Assembly (NCBI GenBank): GCA_964654605.1
Contig: CAZZLW010000042.1
Location: forward strand, 1 to 64,000
Length of the DNA stretch: 64,000 nucleotides
Direction of reading: 5' to 3'
Source: Raineya sp964654605
GTDB taxonomy: Bacteria; Bacteroidota; Bacteroidia; Cytophagales; Thermonemataceae
Both the position numbers and the translations under genes were made by a program. The notes under the pieces were generated by a model. The model worked only from the letters and a program-made list of their open reading frames with translations, made no database searches and was not told the origin of the DNA. Within the stretch, counting starts at the first letter, position 1; each line of letters opens with the position of its first letter. Shown here in pieces: positions 52,156 to 61,427 of the stretch.

Positions 52156-54300
52156 ATGAAAATATCTTTTCGCAGAGTTCAAACGAAAATTTTGCTTTCC
52201 TTTTTGCTTCTTATCACGCTGGCAGGGGTAATTGGAGGGATTGCCTTTTTGTATCAGGGAAGTATCAATCGTTACCAAGCCTACAAAGACGATTTGAATG
52301 AGCTAAGACACCTTATGGCTCAAATAGACGTTTTGCAGAAAGATTTTATTGTAGTAGATGCCCGCGACGAAGTTTTTATGGGAAGTGGCAAAAGTAAAAA
52401 TATCACACTCATTGAAACAAATGTCAGAGAAAGTAAAAAACTGCTCGCCCGCCTCAACGAAAACCCAACTACCAAAGAATTTAACCTCAATCAAAAAATT
52501 GAAGCCCTTACCGAAGCCCGTGAAAAATACAATCGCCTTTTTGAATTGCTTCGCAAAAGAATTAAAGAAAGAGGCTTCAAAAGTTTTGGTATGGAGGGTA
52601 GAATGAGGGATTATGTGCATTTCTTAGAAAAAGTAGACGTAGATAAGGAGCTTGTTTTGCAACTTCGCAGACACGAAAAAGACTTTTTCTTGCGTAAAGA
52701 CTTGGATTACAAAACCAAACTTCACCAAACTGCCGATAAGCTCAAACGTAAAATCGTAGATAGCCCACTGGACGAAAAACGCAAGGAAACCTTTATGGAA
52801 TATGTTGCCGACTATGAAAGAATGTTTGATATGATTGTGGAAATAGAGCAAGAAATTGGCTTTGATAGCAAAAAAGGCTTGCGTGGAGAACTTGCTAAAA
52901 TTTATGAACAAATCAATACCGAAGTGCAATCGCTTTTTGAGGTAATTTCTTTTTACATTGAAGGGCTGATTTTCAGAGCTCGCCTCATTGTGATTGCCGC
53001 TCTTATCATTATGCTCGTTACAGGCGGATTCTTTGCGGTGTATTTCTCTTTCAGCATTTCGCAACCTATTATTGTGCTGGATAGAGTTGCTAAATCCGTT
53101 GTAAAAGGTTTGCGTAGCCAAGACGAATTTTTGGACAGAGTAACCACTGATGACGAAGTAGGCGACCTTGCCAAAAACTTCAAAATTATGCTTCAAAAGC
53201 TAAGAGCCAGTATCCAAGAAGCTGAGCAACGCAACGAGCAACTCCAAGAGTTCATTAGTCAAGAAAAACAACGCAGTTGGGAAAATGAAGGTTTTGCAGT
53301 GTTTGGCGAAATTTTGAAAAACAACAGCGACAATATCGTCAAGCAGTCTTATGAAATTATCACAGAACTTACCAAACGTACAGGTTCGGTACAAGGTGGT
53401 TTGTTTATTGTAAGCGGTACCGACGATGCCCCTTATTTGGAGCTTGCCGCCGCTTACGCCTACGAAAGACAAAAATATTTGAAAAAACGTATCAATTTCG
53501 GCGAAGGACTTATCGGTGAAACTTGGCGTGAAGGAGATACCAAACTAATTACTGATATTCCCGAAGATTACACTTTCATCAAATCGGGTACTGGAATTCT
53601 GAAACCTACGGCTATTCTGATTGTACCCATTAAAACCGATGAAAAAATTGAAGGTGTTTTGGAACTTGCCTCTATGCAAGTCTATGAACAATACGTCATT
53701 GACTTCATTGAACGTCTTTCTCGCCGTATTGCTACCAATATTGCCGCTGTAAAAGCCAACGAGAAAAACCTCAAACTCCTTGCAGAAGCCCAAGATTTCA
53801 ATAAGCAAATTGAAGAAAAAGAATTAGAATTGCAAAGACGTGTAAAAGAGTACGATACTTGGATGCAAGAATTTGAAGCCAAATTGAACAATGTTTCCGA
53901 AGAATCGGCTATTTTTCAAATGATTTTAGGTAAAATCTATGATGGTATTATTATCACAGACGAAAAATTTACCATTCTGAAAGTAAATACCTTTATTTTG
54001 CGAAAGTTTCGCTATAAACGAAGTCAATTAGAAGGGCAATCCGTAGATGTACTCATAGAAGCCGATTACAAAAATATCATTGACCTCAAAGACCGCAAGT
54101 TCCAACTCAATTACAAGGTTCTCAACAAGCGTACCACAGGAAAAATCATTGACCAATTCGGAAACCAAACTTTGGTGCAAATGGTGGCAGGAAAATTGGA
54201 AGTAGAACGCAAAATCTTTTACGTTTTCCTATTCAATGAACTTTCGCAAGAAGACGTTGCTATGTTCAATAAAGGAGATAGTTTCCTTTCTCAAAATTGA
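52156..54300 (+). CDS. Membrane sensor: periplasmic helical domain, HAMP, GAF, coiled coil, PAS, no output domain
   Basis: 714 residues. TM1 near 10-30, a long helical periplasmic domain (about 35-270, like four-helix or HBM ligand domains of chemoreceptors), TM2 near 278-300, HAMP (about 300-360; DEVGDLAKNFKIMLQKL), GAF (about 385-535; INFGEGLIGETWREGD), a coiled coil (540-590) and PAS (about 595-700; YDGIIITDEKFTILKVN). No histidine kinase, GGDEF, phosphatase or MCP signalling domain follows; the protein stops after PAS. The signal must pass through a partner. Bacteroidota have several such proteins, some tied to gliding or SpoIIE circuits (knowledge; role here inferred). Confidence 0.87.
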   Translation: MKISFRRVQTKILLSFLLLITLAGVIGGIAFLYQGSINRYQAYKDDLNELRHLMAQIDVLQKDFIVVDARDEVFMGSGKSKNITLIETNVRESKKLLARLNENPTTKEFNLNQKIEALTEAREKYNRLFELLRKRIKERGFKSFGMEGRMRDYVHFLEKVDVDKELVLQLRRHEKDFFLRKDLDYKTKLHQTADKLKRKIVDSPLDEKRKETFMEYVADYERMFDMIVEIEQEIGFDSKKGLRGELAKIYEQINTEVQSLFEVISFYIEGLIFRARLIVIAALIIMLVTGGFFAVYFSFSISQPIIVLDRVAKSVVKGLRSQDEFLDRVTTDDEVGDLAKNFKIMLQKLRASIQEAEQRNEQLQEFISQEKQRSWENEGFAVFGEILKNNSDNIVKQSYEIITELTKRTGSVQGGLFIVSGTDDAPYLELAAAYAYERQKYLKKRINFGEGLIGETWREGDTKLITDIPEDYTFIKSGTGILKPTAILIVPIKTDEKIEGVLELASMQVYEQYVIDFIERLSRRIATNIAAVKANEKNLKLLAEAQDFNKQIEEKELELQRRVKEYDTWMQEFEAKLNNVSEESAIFQMILGKIYDGIIITDEKFTILKVNTFILRKFRYKRSQLEGQSVDVLIEADYKNIIDLKDRKFQLNYKVLNKRTTGKIIDQFGNQTLVQMVAGKLEVERKIFYVFLFNELSQEDVAMFNKGDSFLSQN

Positions 54301-54302
54301 TA

Positions 54303-54347
54303 AGCAAAAAGAGCTTTTTCTCTCTGCAAAGCTCTTTTTGCTTTTTA
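54303..54347. terminator. Bidirectional intrinsic terminator
   Basis: AGCAAAAAGAGCTTT pairs perfectly with AAAGCTCTTTTTGCT (15 bp, 10-nt loop), followed by TTTTT. It separates the sensor gene from the convergent ferredoxin gene. Confidence 0.9.
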
Positions 54348-54617
54348 TAGCTTAATTTCAAATAAATCTTGAATATTTTTTTGCCACTCTTTTTCAGAAA
54401 AATCAATGAGCCAACGATTTTGAGGCTGAAAGCAAACCACAGGAGCAAATTTGCATCGCCCTGTACAATCTGTTTTCAAAATTTCTACCTGATGATGCAA
54501 ATGGCTCTTTTTCAAGGCATCTTTCAAGTCTTTGTAATAGTCTTTGTTATATTTTCGGCATTTACTTCCCATACACATACAAACTACTTGGGAAGGTAAT
54601 TCATATTTTTTGCTCAT
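54345..54617 (-). CDS. Thioredoxin-like [2Fe-2S] ferredoxin
   Basis: 90 residues from the ATG at 54617 (MSKKYELPSQ). Four Cys ligands in the order expected for the NuoE-like/thioredoxin-fold ferredoxin family: VCMCMGSKCRKYN at the start and TDCTGRCKFAPVVCFQPQ later. This is a small electron carrier; the partner is unknown. The upstream gene at 54628 ends 11 nt before it, so the two form one unit. Confidence 0.87.
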   Translation of the reverse strand: MSKKYELPSQVVCMCMGSKCRKYNKDYYKDLKDALKKSHLHHQVEILKTDCTGRCKFAPVVCFQPQNRWLIDFSEKEWQKNIQDLFEIKL

Positions 54618-54627
54618 TCTTAATCTT

Positions 54628-54999
54628 TTAAGCAATAGAACAATTTTCCGTTTCAAAAGCACTGATAGCAAGTTCGTGCAAGAGGCTATTGAGTTCCAAA
54701 AAAGCCTTTGCCCCTGCAAGCAAATCTTTCAAATAATATACTTCACAAACTTCTAACTGATAGATTTGGTCATTTTGGGGTAAATAGATAATTTCTACAT
54801 CAAAAGCTCTTTCTATGCGTTCCAGCATTACATTTAGGTTGATTTGAGCAATCACTCGTCCAAAATCTTTGAATTGCTGGAATGTGAAAAAAGTAGTTGT
54901 TCCGCCAAACTCAACAATAAATTTATGAGTATTTTCGCACTGATAAATAACTCCTTTTTTATTGCGATACAACTCTACCCACGAGGCTTTGCTTTTCAT
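54628..54999 (-). CDS. Conserved small protein, possibly DUF6686-like
   Basis: 123 residues, no signal peptide. The N-terminal part, GVIYQCENTHKFIVEFGGTT then TFFTFQQFKDFGRVI, has the flavour of a short Bacteroidota family I know as DUF6686, but without its cysteine pairs; this is a weak match from memory. The rest is hydrophobic-helical. It is upstream of and probably co-transcribed with the ferredoxin gene. Function unknown. Confidence 0.7.
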   Translation of the reverse strand: MKSKASWVELYRNKKGVIYQCENTHKFIVEFGGTTTFFTFQQFKDFGRVIAQINLNVMLERIERAFDVEIIYLPQNDQIYQLEVCEVYYLKDLLAGAKAFLELNSLLHELAISAFETENCSIA

Positions 55000-55076
55000 T
55001 TTTACAAAAATTTTAACAAAGTTAAAGGTTATTTAGAAAAAATCCAAATAAAAACAGATGATTTTTGTAATAAATT

Positions 55077-55106
55077 TTTGTAAAGTGTGATATTTTGCTA
55101 CCTTTG
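55077..55106 (+). promoter_or_regulatory. Promoter of the PaaI-type thioesterase gene
   Basis: TTTG (55077-55080), an 18-nt spacer and TACCTTTG (55099-55106), 22 nt before the ATG at 55129. Confidence 0.6.
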
Positions 55107-55128
55107 CAGGTTAATAAATACAAAGGCT

Positions 55129-55557
55129 ATGAACCCAATATTACAGACACTCCAAAGTTTTATCAATCAACCTATTCCTGATTTTGCCCCGCCTGTGCTC
55201 AAATGGATAAATGGAACGCTTAAACACATAGAGGAAGGTTCTGCTGAAATGCACATTTTGGTACGTGAAGATATGTGTAACCCATTAGGGCTTCTTCACG
55301 GAGGCGTGCAAGCACTCATTCTGGACGAAGTAATCGGTATGACGGTAGCGGCAATGGAAAAGCCTTATCCTTCGGTTTCTATCAATTTGTCAGTAGATTT
55401 TATCGGCAAAGCCCAAAAAGGCGATACCATTGTGGCTAAGGCTGTTGCTATTCGTAAGGGAAGACAAATTATTCAGATGAAAGGAGAAATTCTACACCCC
55501 AACGGCACACTCATTGCTCAAGCTACTTCCAATATGCTCAACCTTTTACCAAAATAA
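55129..55557 (+). CDS. PaaI family thioesterase (hotdog fold)
   Basis: 142 residues from the ATG at 55129. The motif NPLGLLHGGVQALILDEVIGM is the PaaI/hotdog signature with the catalytic region, followed by SVSINLSVDFIGKAQKGDTI and ATSNMLNL. It probably hydrolyses acyl-CoA thioesters; the substrate is unknown. It is unrelated in sequence detail to the YciA-like protein at 4910. It sits upstream of rpmI, which has its own promoter. Confidence 0.88.
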   Translation: MNPILQTLQSFINQPIPDFAPPVLKWINGTLKHIEEGSAEMHILVREDMCNPLGLLHGGVQALILDEVIGMTVAAMEKPYPSVSINLSVDFIGKAQKGDTIVAKAVAIRKGRQIIQMKGEILHPNGTLIAQATSNMLNLLPK

Positions 55558-55570
55558 TCTTGCATAGATT

Positions 55571-55602
55571 TTTGGGTAAAATAAAAAATTTTACTAACTT
55601 TG
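55571..55602 (+). promoter_or_regulatory. Promoter of rpmI-rplT
   Basis: TTTG (55571-55574), a 20-nt spacer and TAACTTTG (55595-55602), a textbook Bacteroidota promoter 38 nt before the rpmI ATG. Confidence 0.8.
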
Positions 55603-55640
55603 CCCCCTCAAAATTTCTGTTCAACTAAACTTGTACGAAA

Positions 55641-55835
55641 ATGCCCAAAGTAAAGACCAATTCGGGTGCGAAAAAGCGTTTTCGCATCACAGGCACTGGT
55701 AAAGTTCGTCGCAAGCACGCTTACAAAAATCACATTCTTACCAAAAAAGAAACCAAACAGAAGCGTCGTTTGTCGCATTTTACCCTTGTTTCAGATGCCG
55801 ATATGCCCCGTGTGAAGGCACTTTTGAATCTTTAA
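55641..55835 (+). CDS. rpmI: 50S ribosomal protein L35
   Basis: 64 residues, basic, with the family start MPKVKTNSGAKKRFRITGTG and KRRLSHFTLVS. It is usually preceded by infC, but here a thioesterase gene and a dedicated promoter precede it. The 96-nt space to rplT is A/T-rich without clear structure. Confidence 0.98.
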   Translation: MPKVKTNSGAKKRFRITGTGKVRRKHAYKNHILTKKETKQKRRLSHFTLVSDADMPRVKALLNL

Positions 55836-55931
55836 TTCACACAAAATTTTATTTGGTTCTATGGTTTCACCCGATTTTTTGGCTAAAAGTTTGCTTTTGC
55901 AACGCCAAAAATCAAAAAACAACAAAAAATT

Positions 55932-56285
55932 ATGCCACGTTCAGTTAATGTAGTAGCCTCTCGTGCTAAAAGAAAAAAAATGATGAAGTTTGCCAAAGGT
56001 TTTTTTGGCAGACGTAAAAACGTTTGGACAATTGCCAAAAACGCCGTAGAAAGAGCTTGGCAATATGCCTACCGCGATAGAAAACAACGTAAAAGAGATT
56101 TCCGCCGCCTTTGGATAGCTCGTATCAATGCGGGAGTTCGCCAATACGGACTTTCTTACTCGCGTTTTATGGGTATGTACAACAAGGCAGGTTTAGCAAT
56201 GAACAGAAAAGTACTTGCTGATTTGGCAATGAACCACCCCGAAGCCTTCAAAGCAGTAGTGGATAAAGTAAAACAATCAGCATAG
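55932..56285 (+). CDS. rplT: 50S ribosomal protein L20
   Basis: 117 residues, basic. Opens MPRSVNVVASRAKRKKMMK and contains YAYRDRKQRKRDFRRLWI and GLSYSRFM, the rRNA-binding segments of L20. Co-transcribed with rpmI. L20 autoregulates its operon in some bacteria; I see no such structure here. Confidence 0.98.
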   Translation: MPRSVNVVASRAKRKKMMKFAKGFFGRRKNVWTIAKNAVERAWQYAYRDRKQRKRDFRRLWIARINAGVRQYGLSYSRFMGMYNKAGLAMNRKVLADLAMNHPEAFKAVVDKVKQSA

Positions 56286-56293
56286 AAAACATC

Positions 56294-56325
56294 AAGCCTC
56301 TGATACAAACAGAGGCTTTGTTTTT
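56294..56325 (+). terminator. Intrinsic terminator of rpmI-rplT
   Basis: AAGCCTCTG pairs with CAGAGGCTT (7-nt loop) followed by TGTTTTT. The T-run overlaps the stop of the convergent kup gene. Confidence 0.88.
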
Positions 56326-58285
56326 ACTGCACACGTGTTAGCGTTATATCACGAATCGGGTTAATTACCAGTGGCACTTTTTCAATGGTTACAAGGCTGG
56401 TATCCAAGCCAAACCATTTTTCAGGAGAGGCAGTCCAGTTCTTTATGGCAATATCGGTATTTAGAATAAATTGCTCCATAAAGGGCAAATCATTATCCGA
56501 AGAAAGCACTTCTTCCAAAATAACAAAGCGAAAATCACCAATTACATTTCTACCTTTGAGTGAATGATAACGACTGCGAACATCTATTTCGCCATTTCGC
56601 ACCATATCCTGAATAACTAATCGCAAAAACAAACTCACTTTTTGTTCTACACGGAAACCTAAACGAAATTCCACTTTCACTAAATCATTATCGGCAATAA
56701 TTTTCGCTCTATACTCCATTGTATAAGGCTCGTCGGTTACTTCAATATGCACAAACCAGTAAATATCGGCACGTTTGGGCTGTTTTTGTAAAATGGAATA
56801 AATAATTTTCTGTTCCACTTTGTCATCGCTTCGCATCGTACTTAAAAAAACAAGATGCGTAGCATATTTAGGTACGCTGATGTCTTTACTCAATTCTTTG
56901 ATTTGTTCCAAGTAATCTGTAATTTTTACATATTCGGTAAGTCTTCGCTTAATTTCAACAGCTTGGCTACGCACCCACATTACAAATAAAATTGCAGAAG
57001 CTATCACAAATGTAACGTACCCTCCGTGAGCAAATTTGATAAGGTTTGTAAAACAAAAAGATAGTTCAATAGAAGCGTAAATCAGCACAAAAATTACTAT
57101 CCCCCATAAAGGTACCCGCCTCAATTGTAAAAAATACAAAAGCAAAATGGTTGTCATCAGCATAGTAGTAGTCACTGCAAGTCCATAGGCGGCTTCCATT
57201 GCCGCCGACTCCTTGAAAAACCATACCACCCCTGTACAACCCAAATAAAGTATGGTATTGACACTGGGTATGTACAACTGCCCTTTGAACTTGGAAGGAT
57301 AATTAATTTTTAATTTGGGGAAAAGATTGAGCCGAATAGCCTCGCTGACAAGCGTGAATGAACCTGAAATAAGGGCTTGACTGGCAATAATTGCCGCCAA
57401 AGTAGCAATAATTACGCCTGTAATCACAAACCATTCGGGCATTATGCCATAAAAAGGATTGATACCACTTTTGATTTTAGGTAGTGATATAAGCCAAGCT
57501 CCTTGTCCAAAATAATTCAGCAAAAGCATTGTCTTCACAAAGCCCCAACTCACTCTCACATTCCCTCTACCACAATGCCCCAAATCCGAATATAATGCCT
57601 CTGCCCCCGTGGTACAGAGAAAAACAGCTCCAAGTAACCAAAAACCATTCGGCATTTGGGTAAGCATTTGATAAGCGTAGTACGGATTGATAGCTTTCAG
57701 GATTTCAGGATAACGTACAATCTGAAAAATTCCTAAAATCCCCAGCATACTGAACCACACCAGCATAATAGGTCCAAAGCTCTTGCCCACAAAGGATGTC
57801 CCGAAACGTTGCAAAAAGAAAATAAACGTGATTATCAGCGTAGCAAGCACCAAGATATGCGTTTGTTTTATATCAGGATTGATTTGCCTCAAACCCTCAA
57901 TCGCCGAAACTACTGAAATAGGCGGTGTGATAATCCCATCGGCAAGAAGCATAGAACCGCCAATCATAGCTACCACTACCAACCACTTTGCACGTCTGCG
58001 TACTAGTGTATAAAGCGAAAAAATACCCCCTTCACCTTTATTATCGGCTCGTAAGGTAATTACTACGTATTTGAGTGTGGTTTGCATCGTAAGCGTCCAG
58101 AAAACTGCCGAAACTGCACCAAAGATGAAATCCTTGTTAGCCACTCCTCCGTTTTTTTCAATCGTACTAATTACCGCCGACATCACATAGAGCGGTGAAG
58201 TACCAATATCGCCAAAAATAATTCCTAACGTAACTAACGCCCCTGCCACCGAAAATTTGTGCAAATCTTTTTGGTCGTGTCCCAT
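56324..58285 (-). CDS. kup: Potassium uptake protein Kup
   Basis: About 653 residues from the ATG at 58285 (MGHDQKDLHKFS); the frame is open nine codons further. K+/H+ symporter with about twelve transmembrane helices; signatures are LGIIFGDIGTSPLYVMSAVI, ADNKGEGGIFSLY, LLADGIITPPISVVSAIEGL and TGAEALYSDLGHCGRGNVR. The C-terminal cytosolic domain (about 480-650) has HLVFLSTMRSDDKVEQKI and the usual beta-sheet pattern. It is monocistronic. Confidence 0.96.
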   Translation of the reverse strand: MGHDQKDLHKFSVAGALVTLGIIFGDIGTSPLYVMSAVISTIEKNGGVANKDFIFGAVSAVFWTLTMQTTLKYVVITLRADNKGEGGIFSLYTLVRRRAKWLVVVAMIGGSMLLADGIITPPISVVSAIEGLRQINPDIKQTHILVLATLIITFIFFLQRFGTSFVGKSFGPIMLVWFSMLGILGIFQIVRYPEILKAINPYYAYQMLTQMPNGFWLLGAVFLCTTGAEALYSDLGHCGRGNVRVSWGFVKTMLLLNYFGQGAWLISLPKIKSGINPFYGIMPEWFVITGVIIATLAAIIASQALISGSFTLVSEAIRLNLFPKLKINYPSKFKGQLYIPSVNTILYLGCTGVVWFFKESAAMEAAYGLAVTTTMLMTTILLLYFLQLRRVPLWGIVIFVLIYASIELSFCFTNLIKFAHGGYVTFVIASAILFVMWVRSQAVEIKRRLTEYVKITDYLEQIKELSKDISVPKYATHLVFLSTMRSDDKVEQKIIYSILQKQPKRADIYWFVHIEVTDEPYTMEYRAKIIADNDLVKVEFRLGFRVEQKVSLFLRLVIQDMVRNGEIDVRSRYHSLKGRNVIGDFRFVILEEVLSSDNDLPFMEQFILNTDIAIKNWTASPEKWFGLDTSLVTIEKVPLVINPIRDITLTRVQ

Positions 58286-58421
58286 AATTGAATTTTTACG
58301 ATTGTTTTTCAAAAAATTTGTATTTTAGTGCCAAATTAAAGGCTTTTTTGGCATATTTTGAAAAAATATTTCAAAAAACACTAAACGCCTGTTTCATAAT
58401 ACATAAACAAACTTTGCTATT

Positions 58422-60716
58422 ATGCTTTCTGATGCAGAACAAATGCTTACAATATTGGGCGATACCTGTGCAGGAATAATCATTGATGAAAAAGGATTTC
58501 TTTTGCAAGCCAATGCGGTAGCTCAACGAATTTTTCAACTATCAAGCAAACACTTGAAGCAGTTTAGTTTTCTAAAAAATTGCTTAAATGAGTCTTTGGT
58601 AGAAAACCTACCCACAAAAACTTGGACAGGCGACTTGAGCTACAAAGTTTCTGAAAAGCCTTTTTTTACGCAAATTATTCCCTTTACAGAGTCTAAACAA
58701 TGGCTTTGGGCAATATATCCGCAAATTTCGGAAACAGGAAGCTACATCGCTCCTAAACTGCAAAAAGCACTGCAAGAAATCAGCGAAGGTGTTTTATTTG
58801 TTGATATTGAAAGTGGCAGTATTTTACAAGCCAATAACTCTGCTTTGAAATATTTGCGTTACAACAATTTAGAAGAAATTCGTACCAAAAAATTTACAGA
58901 AATTGAAAATGACCTTATCCAACAAAAAAGTTCTAATGCTTGGAAGCGTTTCCTGATTGAAATAAAACAGCGTAACCCCGAACCCTACGAGATGATTTCG
59001 CTTTTTCAACAAAAAGATGGCTCTACAATGCCCGTAAAAGCAGAAGTTTTTTATGATGAAAATGAGGGGGAGTCTTATGTTTGTGTTATTTTCCGAGATA
59101 TTAGCAGTCAGGATAAATTTGTAGAGGAGCTGTTGGATAGTCAGAATAAAAAGTTTCAATTGCTCATTGAAAATTTAGAAGATTCGGTACTTTTGCTTGA
59201 TGAAGCCGCTACCATTTTATACGCTTCGCCTGCGGCTCATAAAAGTTGGGGCTTTCAGAGCAATGAATTACACGGCGAGAATTTTTTTGATTTAGTACAC
59301 CCTTACGATTCTTCGCTTGCTCAAAAAATCTTTTTTGAAGTCATCAATACCCGCCGAAAACTCTTTCGTACTACTTTCCGCATTGTGTATAAAGATAGCT
59401 CGGCTCATTGGATGGAAATAAAAGCCAAAAACCTGCTTCGTGAGCCTACTATCAATGCCGTTTTAGTGATTATACACAACGTAACGCAACAAACCCTGGC
59501 AGAGGAGAAAATTATTCAGGCACTTGAAACCGAAAAACGCCTCAACGAAGAGCTTGCCAAACGCGAAGAACGCCTGAAAAACACTTTGGAACTGGTTCGC
59601 CAAAAAGAAAATGAACTCAAAAAAGCCAATCAGGTACTTGAAGATGCTCAAACTTTTGCTAAAATGGGTTCTTGGTACATCAATGCCAAAACAGGTGAAA
59701 TTTTTTGGTCAAGGCAAACTTTTGTTTCTTTTGGAATGAACCCCGATACCGACAAAGCCCCCAAAGACCGCCAAGAGCTTAAAGCCTACATTCACCCCGA
59801 GGATACTAATAAACTCGCCGAATATTTTGATAAAGTAATTGCAGGAGAAATTGATAATTACGAGTTAGAACTTCGTCAATATCAAAAAAATTTGGATAAT
59901 TACAAGTGGTTTCTGACCAAAGCCCAAGCTATCAGAGAAAATGGCGAATTGTTGGGGGTTTCGGGTATTACCTTGGATATTCACGAAAGAAAAATAGCCG
60001 AGGAAAAAATTCGTCAGGCGAATGAAGAGCTAAGCAAAGCCAATTCGGAGCTGGATAGGTTTGTGTATAGCGTTTCTCACGACCTCAGAGCCCCTATTTC
60101 CTCGCTTTTAGGGCTTATTCAACTTGCCCGAATGACCGACAATATGTCCCAAATTCAAGAATATTTGAGTTTGCAAGAAAAAAGTATTCGCCGCTTGGAT
60201 AATTTTATCAAAGATATTCTGGACTATTCCCGAAATGCTCGTTTGGATATTCAGCCCGAAGCAATTCAATTTCAAGAACTCATTGAAAACTGCTTTGAGC
60301 AGTACAATTATATGGAAAATTCCAAACGCATTTCAAAACTCGTTGAAATCAAGGGTAAAATACCCTTTTACTCCGATAAAAGCCGTTTGAATATTGTTTT
60401 CAACAATCTGCTCTCCAATGCTATCAAATATGCCAATATGCGTCAGCAAGAGCCTTTCATTGATGTAAACGTAGAAATCACACGCAAACAAGCCAAGGTA
60501 AGCATACAAGATAATGGCATAGGTATTCATAAAGACCACTTGGATAAAGTGTTTAATATGTTTTACAGAGCCAATGATATGCTCGCTGGTTCGGGCTTGG
60601 GCTTATACATTGTAAAAGAAGCTATCCACAAATTAGGTGGGGAAATCTCTTTGGAGTCAGAACTTGGCAAAGGAACAAAAATTCATTTCATCATTCCTAA
60701 CCTGAAAAAACAGTAG
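58422..60716 (+). CDS. Multi-PAS sensor histidine kinase
   Basis: 764 residues, no transmembrane segment, so probably cytoplasmic. Four PAS-type regions are seen: about 5-110, 115-235 (LQANNSALKYLRYNNLEE), 245-360 and 410-525 (GSWYINAKTGEIFWSRQTF), with coiled coil between. HisKA follows with FVYSVSHDLRAPISS (phospho-His near 553), then HATPase_c with NNLLSNAIKYA (N box), DNGIGI (G1) and GSGLGLYIVKEA (G2). There is no receiver domain and no response regulator adjacent, so the partner is elsewhere. Confidence 0.94.
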   Translation: MLSDAEQMLTILGDTCAGIIIDEKGFLLQANAVAQRIFQLSSKHLKQFSFLKNCLNESLVENLPTKTWTGDLSYKVSEKPFFTQIIPFTESKQWLWAIYPQISETGSYIAPKLQKALQEISEGVLFVDIESGSILQANNSALKYLRYNNLEEIRTKKFTEIENDLIQQKSSNAWKRFLIEIKQRNPEPYEMISLFQQKDGSTMPVKAEVFYDENEGESYVCVIFRDISSQDKFVEELLDSQNKKFQLLIENLEDSVLLLDEAATILYASPAAHKSWGFQSNELHGENFFDLVHPYDSSLAQKIFFEVINTRRKLFRTTFRIVYKDSSAHWMEIKAKNLLREPTINAVLVIIHNVTQQTLAEEKIIQALETEKRLNEELAKREERLKNTLELVRQKENELKKANQVLEDAQTFAKMGSWYINAKTGEIFWSRQTFVSFGMNPDTDKAPKDRQELKAYIHPEDTNKLAEYFDKVIAGEIDNYELELRQYQKNLDNYKWFLTKAQAIRENGELLGVSGITLDIHERKIAEEKIRQANEELSKANSELDRFVYSVSHDLRAPISSLLGLIQLARMTDNMSQIQEYLSLQEKSIRRLDNFIKDILDYSRNARLDIQPEAIQFQELIENCFEQYNYMENSKRISKLVEIKGKIPFYSDKSRLNIVFNNLLSNAIKYANMRQQEPFIDVNVEITRKQAKVSIQDNGIGIHKDHLDKVFNMFYRANDMLAGSGLGLYIVKEAIHKLGGEISLESELGKGTKIHFIIPNLKKQ

Positions 60717-60718
60717 TA

Positions 60719-60762
60719 ACCTCAAATACTTCAACTTTTGAACTCTAAACCTTCAACTTTCA
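60719..60762. repeat. TTCAA-word repeat tract before ruvA
   Basis: CTCAAATACTTCAAC, TTTTGAACTCTAAACC and TTCAACTTTCAA fill the whole space between the histidine kinase stop and the ruvA start codon. Confidence 0.6.
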
Positions 60763-61359
60763 ATGTTTGCCTATATTCGTGGAATACTAACGCACAAAGA
60801 ACACACACACGCTATTCTTGAAACCGCAGGCGTAGGATATTTTATCAGAATTTCCTTGCATACCTTTGGCTTGCTTGGCGAAGTAGAAAAAGAAGCCTTT
60901 TTGCATACGTATTTGCAGGTGCAAGAAAATGCTCATAATCTTTTTGGCTTTGCAGAACTTTCAGAAAAGAAACTTTTTTTAGAGCTTATCAATATTTCGG
61001 GCATTGGAGCAAATACAGCTTTAGTAATGCTCTCTTCGGCAAGCCCTACCGAAATTCAGCAAGCTATTGCCAACGAAGATATTAAAACCTTGCAGGCTAT
61101 CAAGGGTATAGGAGCAAAAACGGCTCAAAGGGTTGTTTTGGAACTTAAAGACAAAATGAAAAAAGAGTTTTTCGTAGAAAGCGGAAAAACTGCCCAACCC
61201 ATACCTTTTTACAGGTCTGTAAAAGAAGAAGCTATTACGGCACTCGTTGTTTTAGGGCTTGCTCGCAATGTTGCTGAAAAAAATGTAGAAGCTATTCTCA
61301 AACTCAAAGATGGCAATGCTACCGTAGAGGAAGTTATCAAATTAGCCCTGAAAATGTAG
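60763..61359 (+). CDS. ruvA: Holliday junction branch migration protein RuvA
   Basis: 198 residues. Domain I (1-65; MFAYIRGILTHKEHTHAILE), domain II with two helix-hairpin-helix motifs (LINISGIGANTALVML and LQAIKGIGAKTAQRVVLEL) and the C-terminal RuvB-contact domain (EAITALVVLGL). It targets RuvB to junctions. ruvB and ruvC are not adjacent. Confidence 0.97.
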   Translation: MFAYIRGILTHKEHTHAILETAGVGYFIRISLHTFGLLGEVEKEAFLHTYLQVQENAHNLFGFAELSEKKLFLELINISGIGANTALVMLSSASPTEIQQAIANEDIKTLQAIKGIGAKTAQRVVLELKDKMKKEFFVESGKTAQPIPFYRSVKEEAITALVVLGLARNVAEKNVEAILKLKDGNATVEEVIKLALKM

Positions 61360-61427
61360 CGTAATACAATTTTGATAACCCAAAGGTTTCATTTGCAATA
61401 GGGAAACAGGATTTAGGTAATTGATTT

